64,000 nt of DNA from Polaromonas sp. OV174 (GTDB lineage: Bacteria > Pseudomonadota > Gammaproteobacteria > Burkholderiales > Burkholderiaceae_C), in contig NZ_FOKZ01000013.1 of NCBI RefSeq assembly GCF_900112285.1, positions 62,001 to 126,000 of the forward strand, given 5' to 3'. The notes under the pieces are model-generated. The model did no database searches. It was given only the letters and a program-made list of their open reading frames with translations, and was not told the origin of the DNA. Made by a program: the position numbers and the translations under genes. Shown here piece by piece: positions 14,337 through 24,432 of this stretch (positions are counted from its first letter, which is position 1; each line of letters opens with the position of its first letter).

Positions 14337-17292
14337 TGAAGGTGGCGCCCCATAGCTGCTGGATTGCTTCGCGCTCGGCCTGCAAGGCTGGCGGCGTGAC
14401 CTGGGTCGGCTCCTCGTTGAGGCGGGCGCGGTGCTGCACGCGCCGCAGCTCGCGGTAGGCGCTGGCGGCCTGCTGGCCCACGCCGGGCGGCAGCAGGCCG
14501 GCGCTTTCGGCACGCTGCAGCAGGGCGATATTGCCGACGTTGGCGACCAGTTCCGGATGCTGGGCGGCTTGCGAGAGCACCAGGAATTGCACCGCAAATT
14601 CGGCGTCCACCATGCCGCCGGGGCTGTGTTTGACATCGAATTTTTCGTCCCCGAATGCCGACGGGCCGCCCCTAGGCGGGAGAGCCCCCTCGGGGGGCAG
14701 CGCAGCGTGGGGTCGTTTTACCGTGCGCGCGCCGCTCACCTTCTCGCGCATGGCGACGATTTCCTGGCGCAGCGCCAGCGGGTCGCGCGGCGCCGTGATG
14801 ACGGCCTGCCTGACCTGGTCAAAGCGCTGGCGCAGCGACTCGTCTCCCAGCACGAAGCGCGCGCGCGTCATGGCCTGGTGCTCCCAGGTCCAGGCGGTGT
14901 TGCTGCCGCGCTGCTGCTGGTAAGCGGCATAGGCTGCAAAGGACGTGACCAACAGACCGGAGTTGCCGTTGGGGCGCAGGGCGGTATCTATCTCGAACAG
15001 GTCGCCTTCGCCGGTCTTGACGGTCAGCCAGTTGATGAGCTTGCGCACAAAGGCGGCATAGACCTCGGGCGCGCGCTCGTCCTCGTCTTCATAGACAAAC
15101 ACGATATCCAGATCGCTGCCGTAGCCCAGTTCCTTGCCGCCCAGCTTGCCGTAGGCAATGATGGCGAACTGTGGCCCTTCGCTGTCGCTGCGGTGGCGGT
15201 TTTTCAGGTGGCTCCAGCACCATTCGGCGGTGATGGCCAGAATCGCTTCGGCCAGGGCGCTCAGATCGTCGGCCACCTGTTCCACCGTCAGCACGCCTTC
15301 CACGTCGCGGGCCAGGGTGCGAAACACTTCGACGTGGTGAGCGCGCCGCAGCAGGTTCAGGCAGCTTTCCTCGTCAGCCTCCCCGGTGCGCCTGAGCGCG
15401 ACCAGGCGCTGCTGCAGGTCCCGGGTGAAGACCGCGCTGTCAAAGCGCTCGTGCAGCAATTCGTCGCTGGTCAGCTCGTCGATCACGCCCGGGTGCTGCA
15501 GCAGGTAGCGAGCCGGCCATTTGGCGGCGCCCAGCAACCGCAGCAGGCGCTCATGCACCGCCGGGCGCTCCAGCAGCAGCGCCAGATAGCTTTCCCGGCG
15601 CAATAGCGGCTCGACCCAGTCTATGAGCCTGAGCGCGGCCTCTTCGGAGACCGTGCCTTCCATCAGCCACTGTGCGGTGCGCTGCACCAGCCGGCTCAAG
15701 CGGGCGCGTGAGTCCTCGCGCAAGGCGAGCACGCGCGGATGCTGGCGCCACAGCGCCAGCCGGGTGCGAAACTGCTCAGGCCATTCGGCGGGCAACTGCT
15801 CGAGCAGGTCGTCCAGCTGCTGCGCAGTGCCGGCTGACTTGCCGCAACCCTTGCACTCGGGCTTGCCGCCCAGCAGGATGTCAAACTCGCCGGCGACCAG
15901 CTCGCGGTGGGCATCCAGGTCGCCGAGAAAGAGGCAGCAATTGCTATAGCCCATGGTCTGGGCAATCCAGTGCAGGTCGTCGTCGCGGGTCGGCAGCACA
16001 TGGGTTTGCTGGTCGTCCAGGTACTGGATGCGGTGCTCCACCTTGCGTAAAAAATCATAGGCCCGCGCCAGCGCATCGGCGGTGTCTTGCGGCATCAGCC
16101 CGGCGCGAGCCAGGCGCTGCAGGGCGTCCAGTGTGGGGCGCGTGCGCAGCTCGGGAAACTGGCCGCCGCGCACCACCTGCAGCACTTGCACGGTGAACTC
16201 AATTTCACGTATGCCGCCGCGCGACATCTTCACGTCGTTGGCGCGCTCGGGGTGGCCGGCGCAGCGCTTGGCCGCGTGTTCGCGGATTTGCCGGTGCAGG
16301 ATGCGCAGCGCATCAAAGACGTTGTAGTCCAGGTAGCGCCTGAACACAAAAGGCAGCACCGGGCCGCGCAAGGCTTGCGCTGCGCCGCTCTGTATGCATT
16401 GCAGCGGCGCCACGACCCGGCTTTTCAGCCAGGCAAAGCGCTCCCATTCGCGCCCCTGGGCCTGAAAATACTCTTCCAGTGCGCTGAGCGAAATGGCGGC
16501 CGGCCCCGAGTTGCCATTGGGCCGCAAGGCCAGATCGACCCGGAACACAAAGCCGTGTTCGGTGCTATCGCCGATCAGGCTGAAGACGGCTTTGACCTGG
16601 CGCGAGAAGTACTCGTGGTTGGAGATCTGGCCCCGGCCGTCGGCACGGCCAGCGGTTTCGCCGTCCTGGTCGTAGACGTAGATCAGGTCGATGTCGCTGG
16701 AGACATTGAGCTCGCGCGCACCCAGCTTGCCCATGCCCACCACCCACATGCGGGCGCGTTCGCCGCTGGCGGCCAGTGGTGCGCCGTGCAAAGTGTCGAG
16801 TTGGGCGCTGGAGTGCTGCATGGCGACATCCAGCGCCAGCTCAGCCAGCTCGGTCATGGCCCGGGTAACGACATGCAGTTCAACGCCGGTGCCAAGCTGG
16901 GGTGCTGGGGCGGCCAGTACGGGGCCGTCCCCGCATCCCCCAGCAGGGGCCGCGGAACCGGCTTCGCCGGGCCGCAGGCGCAGCGCCCCCTCGGGGGGCA
17001 GCGAAGCACACGCAGTGGCGAGCGTGGGGGCTCCAACTTCACAATCAAGTACCACCAGCCGCTCCAGCACCAGCTGACGCAGCACCCGCAGGGCGGCACC
17101 GGTTTCCAGGCCGCGCGTCAGCAGCGCGTCCAGCGTGTCCTGCATCATGGGTCGCAGCGGCGCCCCCTCGGGCTGCAAGGGCAATAGTTCGGCATAACGC
17201 CGGCGTATGCGCTGGACAAAGCGGGAATAAGCCGAGGCAGGGTCAAGGGGGGCGGGGGAGTTGGCGCAGACGGTTGAGGCGAGGGTCATCAC
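14323..17292 (-). CDS. glnE: Glutamine synthetase adenylyltransferase/adenylyl-removing enzyme
   Basis: This bifunctional enzyme attaches and removes AMP on glutamine synthetase in response to nitrogen status through PII. Both nucleotidyltransferase motifs are present: SSDIDLIYVYD in the N-terminal deadenylylase half and GSDLDIVFVYEDED in the C-terminal adenylylase half. At 989 residues it is longer than the E. coli enzyme (946). The excess is explained by two in-frame family-A repeats: residues about 87-126, before ELHVVTRAMTELAEL, and about 860-878, before FDVKHSPGGMVDAEF. It is divergent from yhdP, and their start regions overlap or nearly touch. Confidence 0.95.
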   Translation of the reverse strand: MMTLASTVCANSPAPLDPASAYSRFVQRIRRRYAELLPLQPEGAPLRPMMQDTLDALLTRGLETGAALRVLRQLVLERLVVLDCEVGAPTLATACASLPPEGALRLRPGEAGSAAPAGGCGDGPVLAAPAPQLGTGVELHVVTRAMTELAELALDVAMQHSSAQLDTLHGAPLAASGERARMWVVGMGKLGARELNVSSDIDLIYVYDQDGETAGRADGRGQISNHEYFSRQVKAVFSLIGDSTEHGFVFRVDLALRPNGNSGPAAISLSALEEYFQAQGREWERFAWLKSRVVAPLQCIQSGAAQALRGPVLPFVFRRYLDYNVFDALRILHRQIREHAAKRCAGHPERANDVKMSRGGIREIEFTVQVLQVVRGGQFPELRTRPTLDALQRLARAGLMPQDTADALARAYDFLRKVEHRIQYLDDQQTHVLPTRDDDLHWIAQTMGYSNCCLFLGDLDAHRELVAGEFDILLGGKPECKGCGKSAGTAQQLDDLLEQLPAEWPEQFRTRLALWRQHPRVLALREDSRARLSRLVQRTAQWLMEGTVSEEAALRLIDWVEPLLRRESYLALLLERPAVHERLLRLLGAAKWPARYLLQHPGVIDELTSDELLHERFDSAVFTRDLQQRLVALRRTGEADEESCLNLLRRAHHVEVFRTLARDVEGVLTVEQVADDLSALAEAILAITAEWCWSHLKNRHRSDSEGPQFAIIAYGKLGGKELGYGSDLDIVFVYEDEDERAPEVYAAFVRKLINWLTVKTGEGDLFEIDTALRPNGNSGLLVTSFAAYAAYQQQRGSNTAWTWEHQAMTRARFVLGDESLRQRFDQVRQAVITAPRDPLALRQEIVAMREKVSGARTVKRPHAALPPEGALPPRGGPSAFGDEKFDVKHSPGGMVDAEFAVQFLVLSQAAQHPELVANVGNIALLQRAESAGLLPPGVGQQAASAYRELRRVQHRARLNEEPTQVTPPALQAEREAIQQLWGATFKSNE
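14663..14713 (-). repeat. GC-rich dispersed repeat, family A, inside glnE (3' part)
   Basis: The strand encoding glnE reads CCCCACGCTGCGCTG followed by the C-run/CGAG/G-run core, as in the intergenic copies. It stays in frame and gives a Pro/Ala/Gly-rich insert (HAALPPEGALPPRGG) just before a conserved GlnE block. Confidence 0.75.
16946..17031 (-). repeat. GC-rich dispersed repeat, family A, inside glnE (5' part)
   Basis: A nearly full-length unit, from GCCCCCACGCTCGCC through the CCCCCCGAGGGGGC core to GGCCCGGCGAAGCCGGTTCC, is read in frame in glnE. Its core again encodes LPPEGAL, the same frame as the copy at 14663-14713. Confidence 0.8.
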
Positions 17293-17362
17293 ACTACTTC
17301 ACAAACTTCTGTGGTTCTGCATCGGGCGAACAGTGGCGCCGACGGTCATAATTCTCAGGTCA

Positions 17363-20300
17363 ATGGAGCCAACGACCCCCACCCCGCTAGCCTTGCCGTC
17401 ACTACGCCTGCGTGGGATCGCTGTGCTCATGCGTGTCCTGTTGTGGCTGGTCGTGTCGGCCTGGCTGCTCTTTGGTTTGAGCTGGGTCGTGCTGCATGGC
17501 TGGATTGTGCCGCGAATCGGGGAATTTCGTCCGCGCCTGGAGGCAGAGGCCAGCAAAGCCATGGGGGTGCCGGTTCGCATTGGGCAGATCAGCGCCCAAT
17601 CGCGCGGCCTGATTCCTTCTTTTGAGTTGCGCGACGTGAGTCTGCTCGATGCGCAGGGGCGCGCGGCCGTGCATCTGCCGCGCCTGCTGGGCGCCCTGTC
17701 GCCCACCTCGCTGTGGGGCCTGGGTTTTGAGCAGCTGTATATCGACCAGCCCGAGCTGGACATACGGCGCGCCGCCGATGGAAAAATCTACGTCGGCGGT
17801 CTGGCGGTTTCGCCGGAACAGGAGGCCGGCCATAGCGCGCTGGCGGACTGGTTTTTTTCACAGACCGAATTTGTGCTGCGCGGCGGCACCGTGCGCTGGA
17901 CCGACGAGCTGCGCCAGGCGCCCTCACTGGCCCTGACGCAGGTGGACGGCGTGGTGCGCAACGGCAGGCGCCGCCACCTGATGCGCCTGGATGCCACACC
18001 GCCGGCCGAATGGGGCGAGCGCTTCAGTCTCAGGGGGATGTTCCGGCAGTCATTGCTGTCGGGCAAGGCGGGCGACTTTTCCGCCTGGAGTGGCCAGCTG
18101 TATGGCGAGTTCGGCCGTGTCGACGCGTCCCGCATCAAGCAATACCTCAGCCTGGACTCGCTGGGCGTGGAGCTGAACCGGGGCCATGGGGCGCTGCGCG
18201 CCTGGGTCGATGTCAGCCAGGGCAAGTTCAGCGGTGGGGTGGCCGATGTGGCGCTGCAGGACGTGGACGCCAAGCTGGGCGCCAAGCTGCAGCCGCTGGG
18301 CTTCGAATCCATCGCCGGCCGCATAGGCGGTGAGCAGCATGCCAAGGGCTTTGACTTCAGCACCGAGGGTCTGCGCTTTCGCAGCCGCGATGGCCTGCAG
18401 TGGCCGGGCGGCAATTTGGCGCTGGTGCACAGCAATGCGCAGGCGGGCAGCCCCCAGCACAGCACCCTCAAGGCCGACAAGCTGGATCTGGCGGCGCTGG
18501 CCCAGATTGCCAACCGCCTGCCACTGGATCAGGCCACCCATGCGCTGATCGGCAATTTTGCCCCTGAGGGAGTGGTGCAAACCGTGGATGCCCGCTGGCA
18601 GGGGCCGCTGGAAGCGCCCAGCAGTTTTGCGGCCAAGGGCCGGGTGCTGGGCCTGAGTGTGGCGGCGCAGGCCGACGGCGCAACGCCGGCCACACCCGGT
18701 CGGCCGGGCATCAGCGGTGCGGATATTGATTTCGATCTGACGCAGGAGGGCGGTCAGGCCAAGGTAAAAATTCGCCAGGGCGCGCTTGAGCTACCCGGTA
18801 TCTTTGAAGAGCCGCGGGTGCCGCTGGACCAGTTGTCGACGGATGCGCAATGGAAATTCACAGGCTCGAAAATTGAAATGCAGTTGCGCAATCTGCAGTT
18901 TGCCAATGCCGATGCGCAGGGCGAAGCGCAGGTCCGCTGGCGCACCGACGACGCGGCGGCTGCGGTCGGCGCTGCGGTCGATCATCGCTTTCCCGGCGTG
19001 CTGGATCTGCAGGGCAGCTTGAGCCGGGGCGATGGCAGCCGGGTGCACCGCTACTTGCCGCTGGTGCTGGCGCCGGAGGTGCGCCACTATGTCCGCGACG
19101 CGGTGCTCAAGGGCCAGGTCAGCGACGTGAAATTCAAGGTCAAGGGGGCCGTCAACCACCTGCCTTTTAGCAATCCGGCGCAGGGCGACTTTCGGGTCTC
19201 CGTCAAGGTGAAAAACGGCCAGTTCGCCTATGTGCCGAAAAGCCTGCAACCGGCGGGTTCCGCACCCTGGCCGGCCCTGACCGGGCTCGATGGTGAGCTG
19301 GTGTTCAATCGGGCGGCGCTGGAGGTCAATGGCGCCACCGGCAAGGTGGTCGGTTTGCCCGGTCTGCAACTGGTCAAGGGCAGTGCCCGCATTCCCGATC
19401 TGACCCATGAGGCCACCGTCGAGGTCGCGCTGGATATCAAAGGGGCGGTGGCCGACGCCGTGGGCTTTGTCAACACCTCGCCGGTGGGCGAGATGACGGA
19501 TCAGGTGCTGGCCAAGGCCGTGGCCAGCGGCACGGGCGACTACCGTTTTCGCCTGAACCTGCCGATTCATGCGATTGAAAAATCCCGGGTCGAGGGCACG
19601 ATTTCCCTGCCCGGCAACGATGTGCGCTTCAGCCCTGACACCCCGCAATTGCGCAAACTCAAGGGGCTGGTCACGCTGAACGAGCGGGGCTTTTCGGTCA
19701 CCGGCGCCCAGGCGCAGCTGCTGGGCGGCGACCTCCGTTTTGACGGCGGCACGCGCGCGCTGGCCCGTGCGGCGGGTGCGCCGGAGCCAGACAACGGCGT
19801 GGCTTTCAAGGCGCAGGGCACGCTCACGGCGGAAGGCCTGCGCCAGGCCGCTGAGTTGGGCGCGGTTTCCCGCCTGGCCCAGCATGCCAGTGGCAGCACG
19901 GCTTACACGGCTTCGCTGGGTTTTAGGCGCGGGGTTCCCGAGCTCCTGGTCAGCAGCAGCCTGCAGGGCCTGGCGCTGAATTTGCCGGCACCGCTGGGCA
20001 AAACCGCGGAGTCCGCCTTGCCGCTGCGCCTGGAGAATGCCTTGCTGCGGGATGCCATGGGTGCGGGACAAAAACTGCAGGATCAGCTGTCGCTGAGCAT
20101 AGGCCGTGTGGCGTCCGTCAACTATGTGCGCGATCTCAGTGGCGAGCAGCCGCGTGTGATCCGGGGCGCTATTGCCGTGGGCCTGGAGGCCGATGAAACC
20201 GTGCCCTTGCAGGAGACGGTCGTGGCGGCCAACATCAATCTGGCCCGGGTGGATCTGGATGCCTGGGAGAAAATTCTGGCCCCGGCAGCTGGCGCCAGTG

Positions 20301-21517
20301 CCGTGCCCGGGCCGCCTGCGGCGGCGCTCATGACTTATCTGCCCTCGGTGATTGCCCTGCGCGCCAAGGAGTTGCTGGTGCAAGGCCACAGGCTGAACAA
20401 TGTGGTGGTGGGTGGTTCGCGCGAGGGCATGAACTGGCGCGCCAATATCGATGCCGCCGAACTCAGTGGCTATGTCGAATATCGCCAGTCTGGCGGTACC
20501 GGTGCCGCTCGCGTCTACGCGCGGCTCTCGCGCTTGAATCTGGCGCCCGGCACGGCCAGCGACGTGGAGGCCATTTTGAATGAGCAACCCGCCAGCATTC
20601 CAGCCCTGGACATCGTGGTGGAGGCGCTGGAGTTGCGCGGCAAGAAGCTGGGGCGGGTTGAAATCGAGGCGGTTAACCGGGCGGTCTCGGTGGCGGCCGA
20701 GGGCGGCGCTCGCGAGTGGCGCTTGAACAAGCTCAATGTGATCCTGCCCGAAGCCGTGTTGACGGCGACCGGCAACTGGGTAGCGGTGAATGCGCAGGCA
20801 GTGGCCGCGACGGGCGGCTCACGTGCCGCACGGGCCAGCGCCGAGCGTCGCCGCACCGTGATGAATTTCAGGCTGGACATCGCCGATTCGGGTGAATTGC
20901 TCAAGCGTTTTGGCATGGGCGAGTTGATCCGTCGCGGCAAGGGCAAGCTCGAAGGCCAGGTGGGCTGGATCGGTTCGCCGCTGAGCCTGGACTACCCGAC
21001 CCTGAGCGGTCAGTTCAACGTCAACGTCGAGTCCGGTCAGTTCGTCAAGGCCGATCCGGGGATTGCCAAACTGCTGGGGGTGCTGAGCCTGCAGTCGCTG
21101 CCCCGGCGGCTGACGCTGGATTTTCGCGATGTCTTTTCCGAGGGCTTTGCTTTTGATTTCGTGCGCGGCGATGTCACCATCAACCAGGGGGTGGCGCGCA
21201 CCAACAACTTGCAGATGAGCGGTGTCAATGCCGCGGTGCTGATGGACGGCAGCGCCGACATTGCCCGTGAAACGCAAAACATCAAGGTGGTGGTGATACC
21301 CGAGATCAATGCCGGTACGGCCTCGCTGATTGCCACGGTGATCAATCCCGCCATAGGCCTGGGCAGTTTTCTGGCGCAGATGTTTTTGCGCCGGCCCCTG
21401 ATGGAAGCGGCGACGCAGGAATTCCATATTGACGGAACCTGGGCCGACCCCAAAATCACCAAGATAGATCGCAAGGCCCAGGCCAAGACCGGCAGCACTG
21501 CCACGGAGACGCGTTAA
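17363..21517 (+). CDS. yhdP: YhdP-family AsmA-like envelope protein
   Basis: This very large inner-membrane protein of about 1384 residues has one N-terminal membrane helix (around residues 19-45) and a long periplasmic beta-rich body. It belongs to the AsmA-like YhdP group (DUF3971 with an AsmA C-terminal domain), thought to bridge the envelope and move phospholipids to the outer membrane. The C-terminal block GIAKLLGVLSLQSLPRRL with FDFVRGDV is typical. I chose the ATG at 17363 because the upstream frame runs into glnE and is not conserved. The nitrilase gene starts 2 bp after the stop, so they form an operon. Confidence 0.9.
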   Translation: MEPTTPTPLALPSLRLRGIAVLMRVLLWLVVSAWLLFGLSWVVLHGWIVPRIGEFRPRLEAEASKAMGVPVRIGQISAQSRGLIPSFELRDVSLLDAQGRAAVHLPRLLGALSPTSLWGLGFEQLYIDQPELDIRRAADGKIYVGGLAVSPEQEAGHSALADWFFSQTEFVLRGGTVRWTDELRQAPSLALTQVDGVVRNGRRRHLMRLDATPPAEWGERFSLRGMFRQSLLSGKAGDFSAWSGQLYGEFGRVDASRIKQYLSLDSLGVELNRGHGALRAWVDVSQGKFSGGVADVALQDVDAKLGAKLQPLGFESIAGRIGGEQHAKGFDFSTEGLRFRSRDGLQWPGGNLALVHSNAQAGSPQHSTLKADKLDLAALAQIANRLPLDQATHALIGNFAPEGVVQTVDARWQGPLEAPSSFAAKGRVLGLSVAAQADGATPATPGRPGISGADIDFDLTQEGGQAKVKIRQGALELPGIFEEPRVPLDQLSTDAQWKFTGSKIEMQLRNLQFANADAQGEAQVRWRTDDAAAAVGAAVDHRFPGVLDLQGSLSRGDGSRVHRYLPLVLAPEVRHYVRDAVLKGQVSDVKFKVKGAVNHLPFSNPAQGDFRVSVKVKNGQFAYVPKSLQPAGSAPWPALTGLDGELVFNRAALEVNGATGKVVGLPGLQLVKGSARIPDLTHEATVEVALDIKGAVADAVGFVNTSPVGEMTDQVLAKAVASGTGDYRFRLNLPIHAIEKSRVEGTISLPGNDVRFSPDTPQLRKLKGLVTLNERGFSVTGAQAQLLGGDLRFDGGTRALARAAGAPEPDNGVAFKAQGTLTAEGLRQAAELGAVSRLAQHASGSTAYTASLGFRRGVPELLVSSSLQGLALNLPAPLGKTAESALPLRLENALLRDAMGAGQKLQDQLSLSIGRVASVNYVRDLSGEQPRVIRGAIAVGLEADETVPLQETVVAANINLARVDLDAWEKILAPAAGASAVPGPPAAALMTYLPSVIALRAKELLVQGHRLNNVVVGGSREGMNWRANIDAAELSGYVEYRQSGGTGAARVYARLSRLNLAPGTASDVEAILNEQPASIPALDIVVEALELRGKKLGRVEIEAVNRAVSVAAEGGAREWRLNKLNVILPEAVLTATGNWVAVNAQAVAATGGSRAARASAERRRTVMNFRLDIADSGELLKRFGMGELIRRGKGKLEGQVGWIGSPLSLDYPTLSGQFNVNVESGQFVKADPGIAKLLGVLSLQSLPRRLTLDFRDVFSEGFAFDFVRGDVTINQGVARTNNLQMSGVNAAVLMDGSADIARETQNIKVVVIPEINAGTASLIATVINPAIGLGSFLAQMFLRRPLMEAATQEFHIDGTWADPKITKIDRKAQAKTGSTATETR

Positions 21518-21519
21518 GC

Positions 21520-22326
21520 ATGAAAATAGCCGCTATACAAATGGTTTCAGGCACCAGCCTGCCCGCCAATCTGGCGGCCGCCAGACTGCTGCTGGCGCAG
21601 GCCGCGGCACAGGGCGCCGAGCTGGTGCTGCTGCCCGAGTACTTTTGCATCATGGGCCTGAAGGACACGGACAAGCTCAAGCTCCAGGAAACCCCGGGCC
21701 AGGGGCCGGTGCAGGATTTTTTGAGCCAGTCGGCGCGCCAGCTGGGCTTGTGGCTTGTCGGCGGCACGCTGCCCATGGCTACCGAAGGCGCTGAGCGTGC
21801 GCGCAACGCGTCGCTGGCTTATGCGCCCTCTGGCCAATGCGTGGCGCGCTACGACAAAATTCATTTGTTCCGCTTTGCGCAGGGCCAGGAAGACTATGAC
21901 GAAACCCGTGTGCTGGAGGCGGGCACGCAGCCGGTCCGGTTCGAGCTGGCCTCGCGCGACGGCCATGTCTACACCATAGGCATGAGCATCTGCTACGACC
22001 TGCGGTTTCCCGAGCTCTACCGCGCCTTGCAGGCCGATCTGCTGCTGGTGCCCAGTGCCTTTACCTACACCACCGGCCAGGCGCATTGGGAGCTGTTGCT
22101 GCGTGCCCGTGCGATTGAGAACCAGGCTTATGTGCTGGCCGCCGCGCAAGGCGGCAGGCATGAAAACGGACGCCGTACCTGGGGCCACAGCATGCTGGTC
22201 GATCCCTGGGGCCAGCTGCTGGCGCAGCAGGCCGAGGATGCCGGCGTGGTGATGGGTGAAGTCGTGGCGGCCAGGCTGCAGGAGGTGCGCGATCGTCTAC
22301 CGGCCTTGCGCCATCGCGTGCTGTGA
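21520..22326 (+). CDS. Carbon-nitrogen hydrolase (Nit1-like, deaminated glutathione amidase type)
   Basis: This 268-residue cytosolic amidase of the nitrilase superfamily has the complete Glu-Lys-Cys triad: E40 in LLPEYF, K113 in RYDKIHLF and C158 in SICYDLRFPEL. The DLRFPELYR context and length match the Nit1 branch, which repairs deaminated glutathione; the general omega-amidase branch is the alternative. It is tightly packed after yhdP and overlaps the sensor kinase by GTGA. Confidence 0.88.
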   Translation: MKIAAIQMVSGTSLPANLAAARLLLAQAAAQGAELVLLPEYFCIMGLKDTDKLKLQETPGQGPVQDFLSQSARQLGLWLVGGTLPMATEGAERARNASLAYAPSGQCVARYDKIHLFRFAQGQEDYDETRVLEAGTQPVRFELASRDGHVYTIGMSICYDLRFPELYRALQADLLLVPSAFTYTTGQAHWELLLRARAIENQAYVLAAAQGGRHENGRRTWGHSMLVDPWGQLLAQQAEDAGVVMGEVVAARLQEVRDRLPALRHRVL

Positions 22327-24422
22327 GGGAACTGAAGGTGAAGTTTCCTCGGGTGAGCAACATCATCAACTGGGCCGGCCGGCGCGGCTCGCTTTGGGTG
22401 CTGCTGATGGTGCTGGTGCTGACCTTGCTGGGCATTCTGGTCTGGCTGGCCGGGCGCTATGAGTCCAGCCTGGTGCAAGGCCGGCTCGAGCGCAACGCCG
22501 CAGAGACCGTGACCGACATACGCTCCGGGCTGGCCCGCAATCTCCATACTTTTCAGGCGTTGCAGTTCAGCGAGCGCCGACCCGAGAGCTGGCAACAGCC
22601 GGCTGCCGAGGTGTTGCGTGGGCACCGCGAGATCATGCGGCTCGAATGGCGTTCCGAGACGCTGGAGCTGCTGAGTTTTGTCGATACCCCCTTTCGCACT
22701 TCGGTGTTTGAACGGCTGGGGCGGGATAACCTGCTGTCCGACGTGAACCTGACCTGCACCACCGCCCGCCGCCTGAACGGGGCGGCCTATTCCATCAGCT
22801 ACTTCCTGCCACAGCCCGACGGTCTGGGCATGGAGGTTTTTGACATGTGCATGCCGATTGTGCTGGCGGGCCAGCTGACCGGCTACACGGTGGCCACCTA
22901 TTCCCTGCAGGACATCCTGGGCGAGTTGGTGGGCCCACAACTGGCGCGCGGCGTCGCCCTGTCCTTCACCGAAGCGGACGGCACACGCCTGGCGCTGCAC
23001 GGCGCGCCCTCGCGCGGCAACCGGGTCTATGTGGCGCAGCAATTGCTGGATCTGCCCGGTGCCACGCTGGTGCTCAGGATGGAAAGCCGTCTTGGCACCC
23101 CGGCCCTGTTCCCCAACTTCCTGACGGCGCTGGTCATGGCCATGGCGCTGGCCTTGCTGGCGGTGCTGTTCCTGCTGGCTCGCGACATGCGGCGGCGCCT
23201 GAAAGTGGAGCACGATCTGGGCGAAGCCCTGGCCTTTCGCAAGGCCATGGAAAATTCGGTGCTGACGGGTTTGCGTGCGCGCGATCTGAAGGGGCGCATC
23301 ACCTATGTCAATCCGGCATTTTGCAAGATGGTGGGCGTGGAGGCCGGCGAGCTGCTCAACCAGAGCTTTCCGTCTCCTTATTGGCCGCCGGAGCTGGCGG
23401 GCATCTACCAGGAGCGCCAGGAAATCCGGCTGGCGGGCAACAGCCTGCCGCGCGAGGGCCATGAGTCGGTGTTCATGCGGCGCGATGGCACGCGGTTTCC
23501 GGTGCTCATCATGGAGGCGCCGCTGATCAACGCCGTGGGCAAGCATACCGGCTGGGTCAGCGCCATTCTCGATGTCAGTGAGCAACGCCGCATCGAAGAG
23601 CTGTCGCGGGCCAGCCAGGATCGCCTGCAGGCCACGGCCAGGCTGGCCATGGTCGGTGAAATGGCGTCCCTGCTCAGCCATGAGCTGAACCAGCCGCTGG
23701 CCGCGATTTCCAGCTATGCCACCGGCTCGCTCAATCTGCTGCGGGGTGAAATGGCGGCCCCTGGCCGGCCGGCCGAAGATCTGGCACCGCCCCTGTTTGA
23801 CGATTTGCAACTGGCCATGGGCCGCATCGCCGAGCAGGCCGAGCGCGCCGGCAAGGTCATCAAAAGCGTGCATGATTTCGTGCGCCGACGTGAACGGGTG
23901 CGCGAGGCGGTGGCGCCGCGCTCCTTGCTCGATGCCGTCATGCCGCTGGTGATTCTGCAGTCCCGCAAGCTGGGGGTGCGGGTAGTGATAGAGCTGGCTC
24001 CCGACTGCCCGGCGGTGCTGTGTGACCGCACCATGGTCGAGCAGGTGCTGCTCAATCTCTCGCGCAATGGCATGCAGGCGATGCAGGGCGTGGACGACCT
24101 GCCGAGCGCCGGTCTGCGCGGCAAGGTGCTGACGCTGCGCATACGTCCGGCGGCCGGCCATGCGTCAAGCCGCTGGATCGAATTTGCGGTGATTGACTGT
24201 GGTGAAGGCATTTCGGAAAAAGTGGCCGAGCAGCTGTTCACGCCCTTTTTCACCACCAAGGAAGAGGGCATGGGCCTGGGCCTGAGCTTGTGCCGCACCG
24301 TGATCGAGCAGCATGGTGGTTTTCTCGCTTATGCCGCCGCCCCGCCCCGGGGTACGATTTTCAGTTTTACCTTGCCAGCGGCTGGCGCGCCTGATGCCAC
24401 TGCCGCGCCACAGAACTTTTAG
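22323..24422 (+). CDS. PAS-domain sensor histidine kinase (DctB/FixL-like)
   Basis: This 699-residue membrane sensor has a helix at about 23-45, a periplasmic sensing domain (about 46-262), a second helix (about 264-286) and a PAS domain (about 305-420; ITYVNPAFCKMVG). A HisKA domain follows with H453 in SHELNQPLAAISS, then a HATPase with DCGEGI and GMGLGLSLC. The HELNQPLAAI form is typical of kinases that partner FixJ/DctD-like regulators. It starts at GTG 22323 and overlaps the nitrilase stop. The partner regulator follows after 10 bp. The stimulus is unknown. Confidence 0.92.
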   Translation: MRELKVKFPRVSNIINWAGRRGSLWVLLMVLVLTLLGILVWLAGRYESSLVQGRLERNAAETVTDIRSGLARNLHTFQALQFSERRPESWQQPAAEVLRGHREIMRLEWRSETLELLSFVDTPFRTSVFERLGRDNLLSDVNLTCTTARRLNGAAYSISYFLPQPDGLGMEVFDMCMPIVLAGQLTGYTVATYSLQDILGELVGPQLARGVALSFTEADGTRLALHGAPSRGNRVYVAQQLLDLPGATLVLRMESRLGTPALFPNFLTALVMAMALALLAVLFLLARDMRRRLKVEHDLGEALAFRKAMENSVLTGLRARDLKGRITYVNPAFCKMVGVEAGELLNQSFPSPYWPPELAGIYQERQEIRLAGNSLPREGHESVFMRRDGTRFPVLIMEAPLINAVGKHTGWVSAILDVSEQRRIEELSRASQDRLQATARLAMVGEMASLLSHELNQPLAAISSYATGSLNLLRGEMAAPGRPAEDLAPPLFDDLQLAMGRIAEQAERAGKVIKSVHDFVRRRERVREAVAPRSLLDAVMPLVILQSRKLGVRVVIELAPDCPAVLCDRTMVEQVLLNLSRNGMQAMQGVDDLPSAGLRGKVLTLRIRPAAGHASSRWIEFAVIDCGEGISEKVAEQLFTPFFTTKEEGMGLGLSLCRTVIEQHGGFLAYAAAPPRGTIFSFTLPAAGAPDATAAPQNF

Positions 24423-24432
24423 GACATTTGTT

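Noticed and set aside
18791..20587. Long open frame antisense to yhdP
   Set aside because: Low-complexity composition and no motif; YhdP-family residues are clear on the plus strand.
22128..24161. Long open frame antisense to the nitrilase and sensor kinase genes
   Set aside because: All catalytic motifs are on the plus strand; the antisense frame has no domain.
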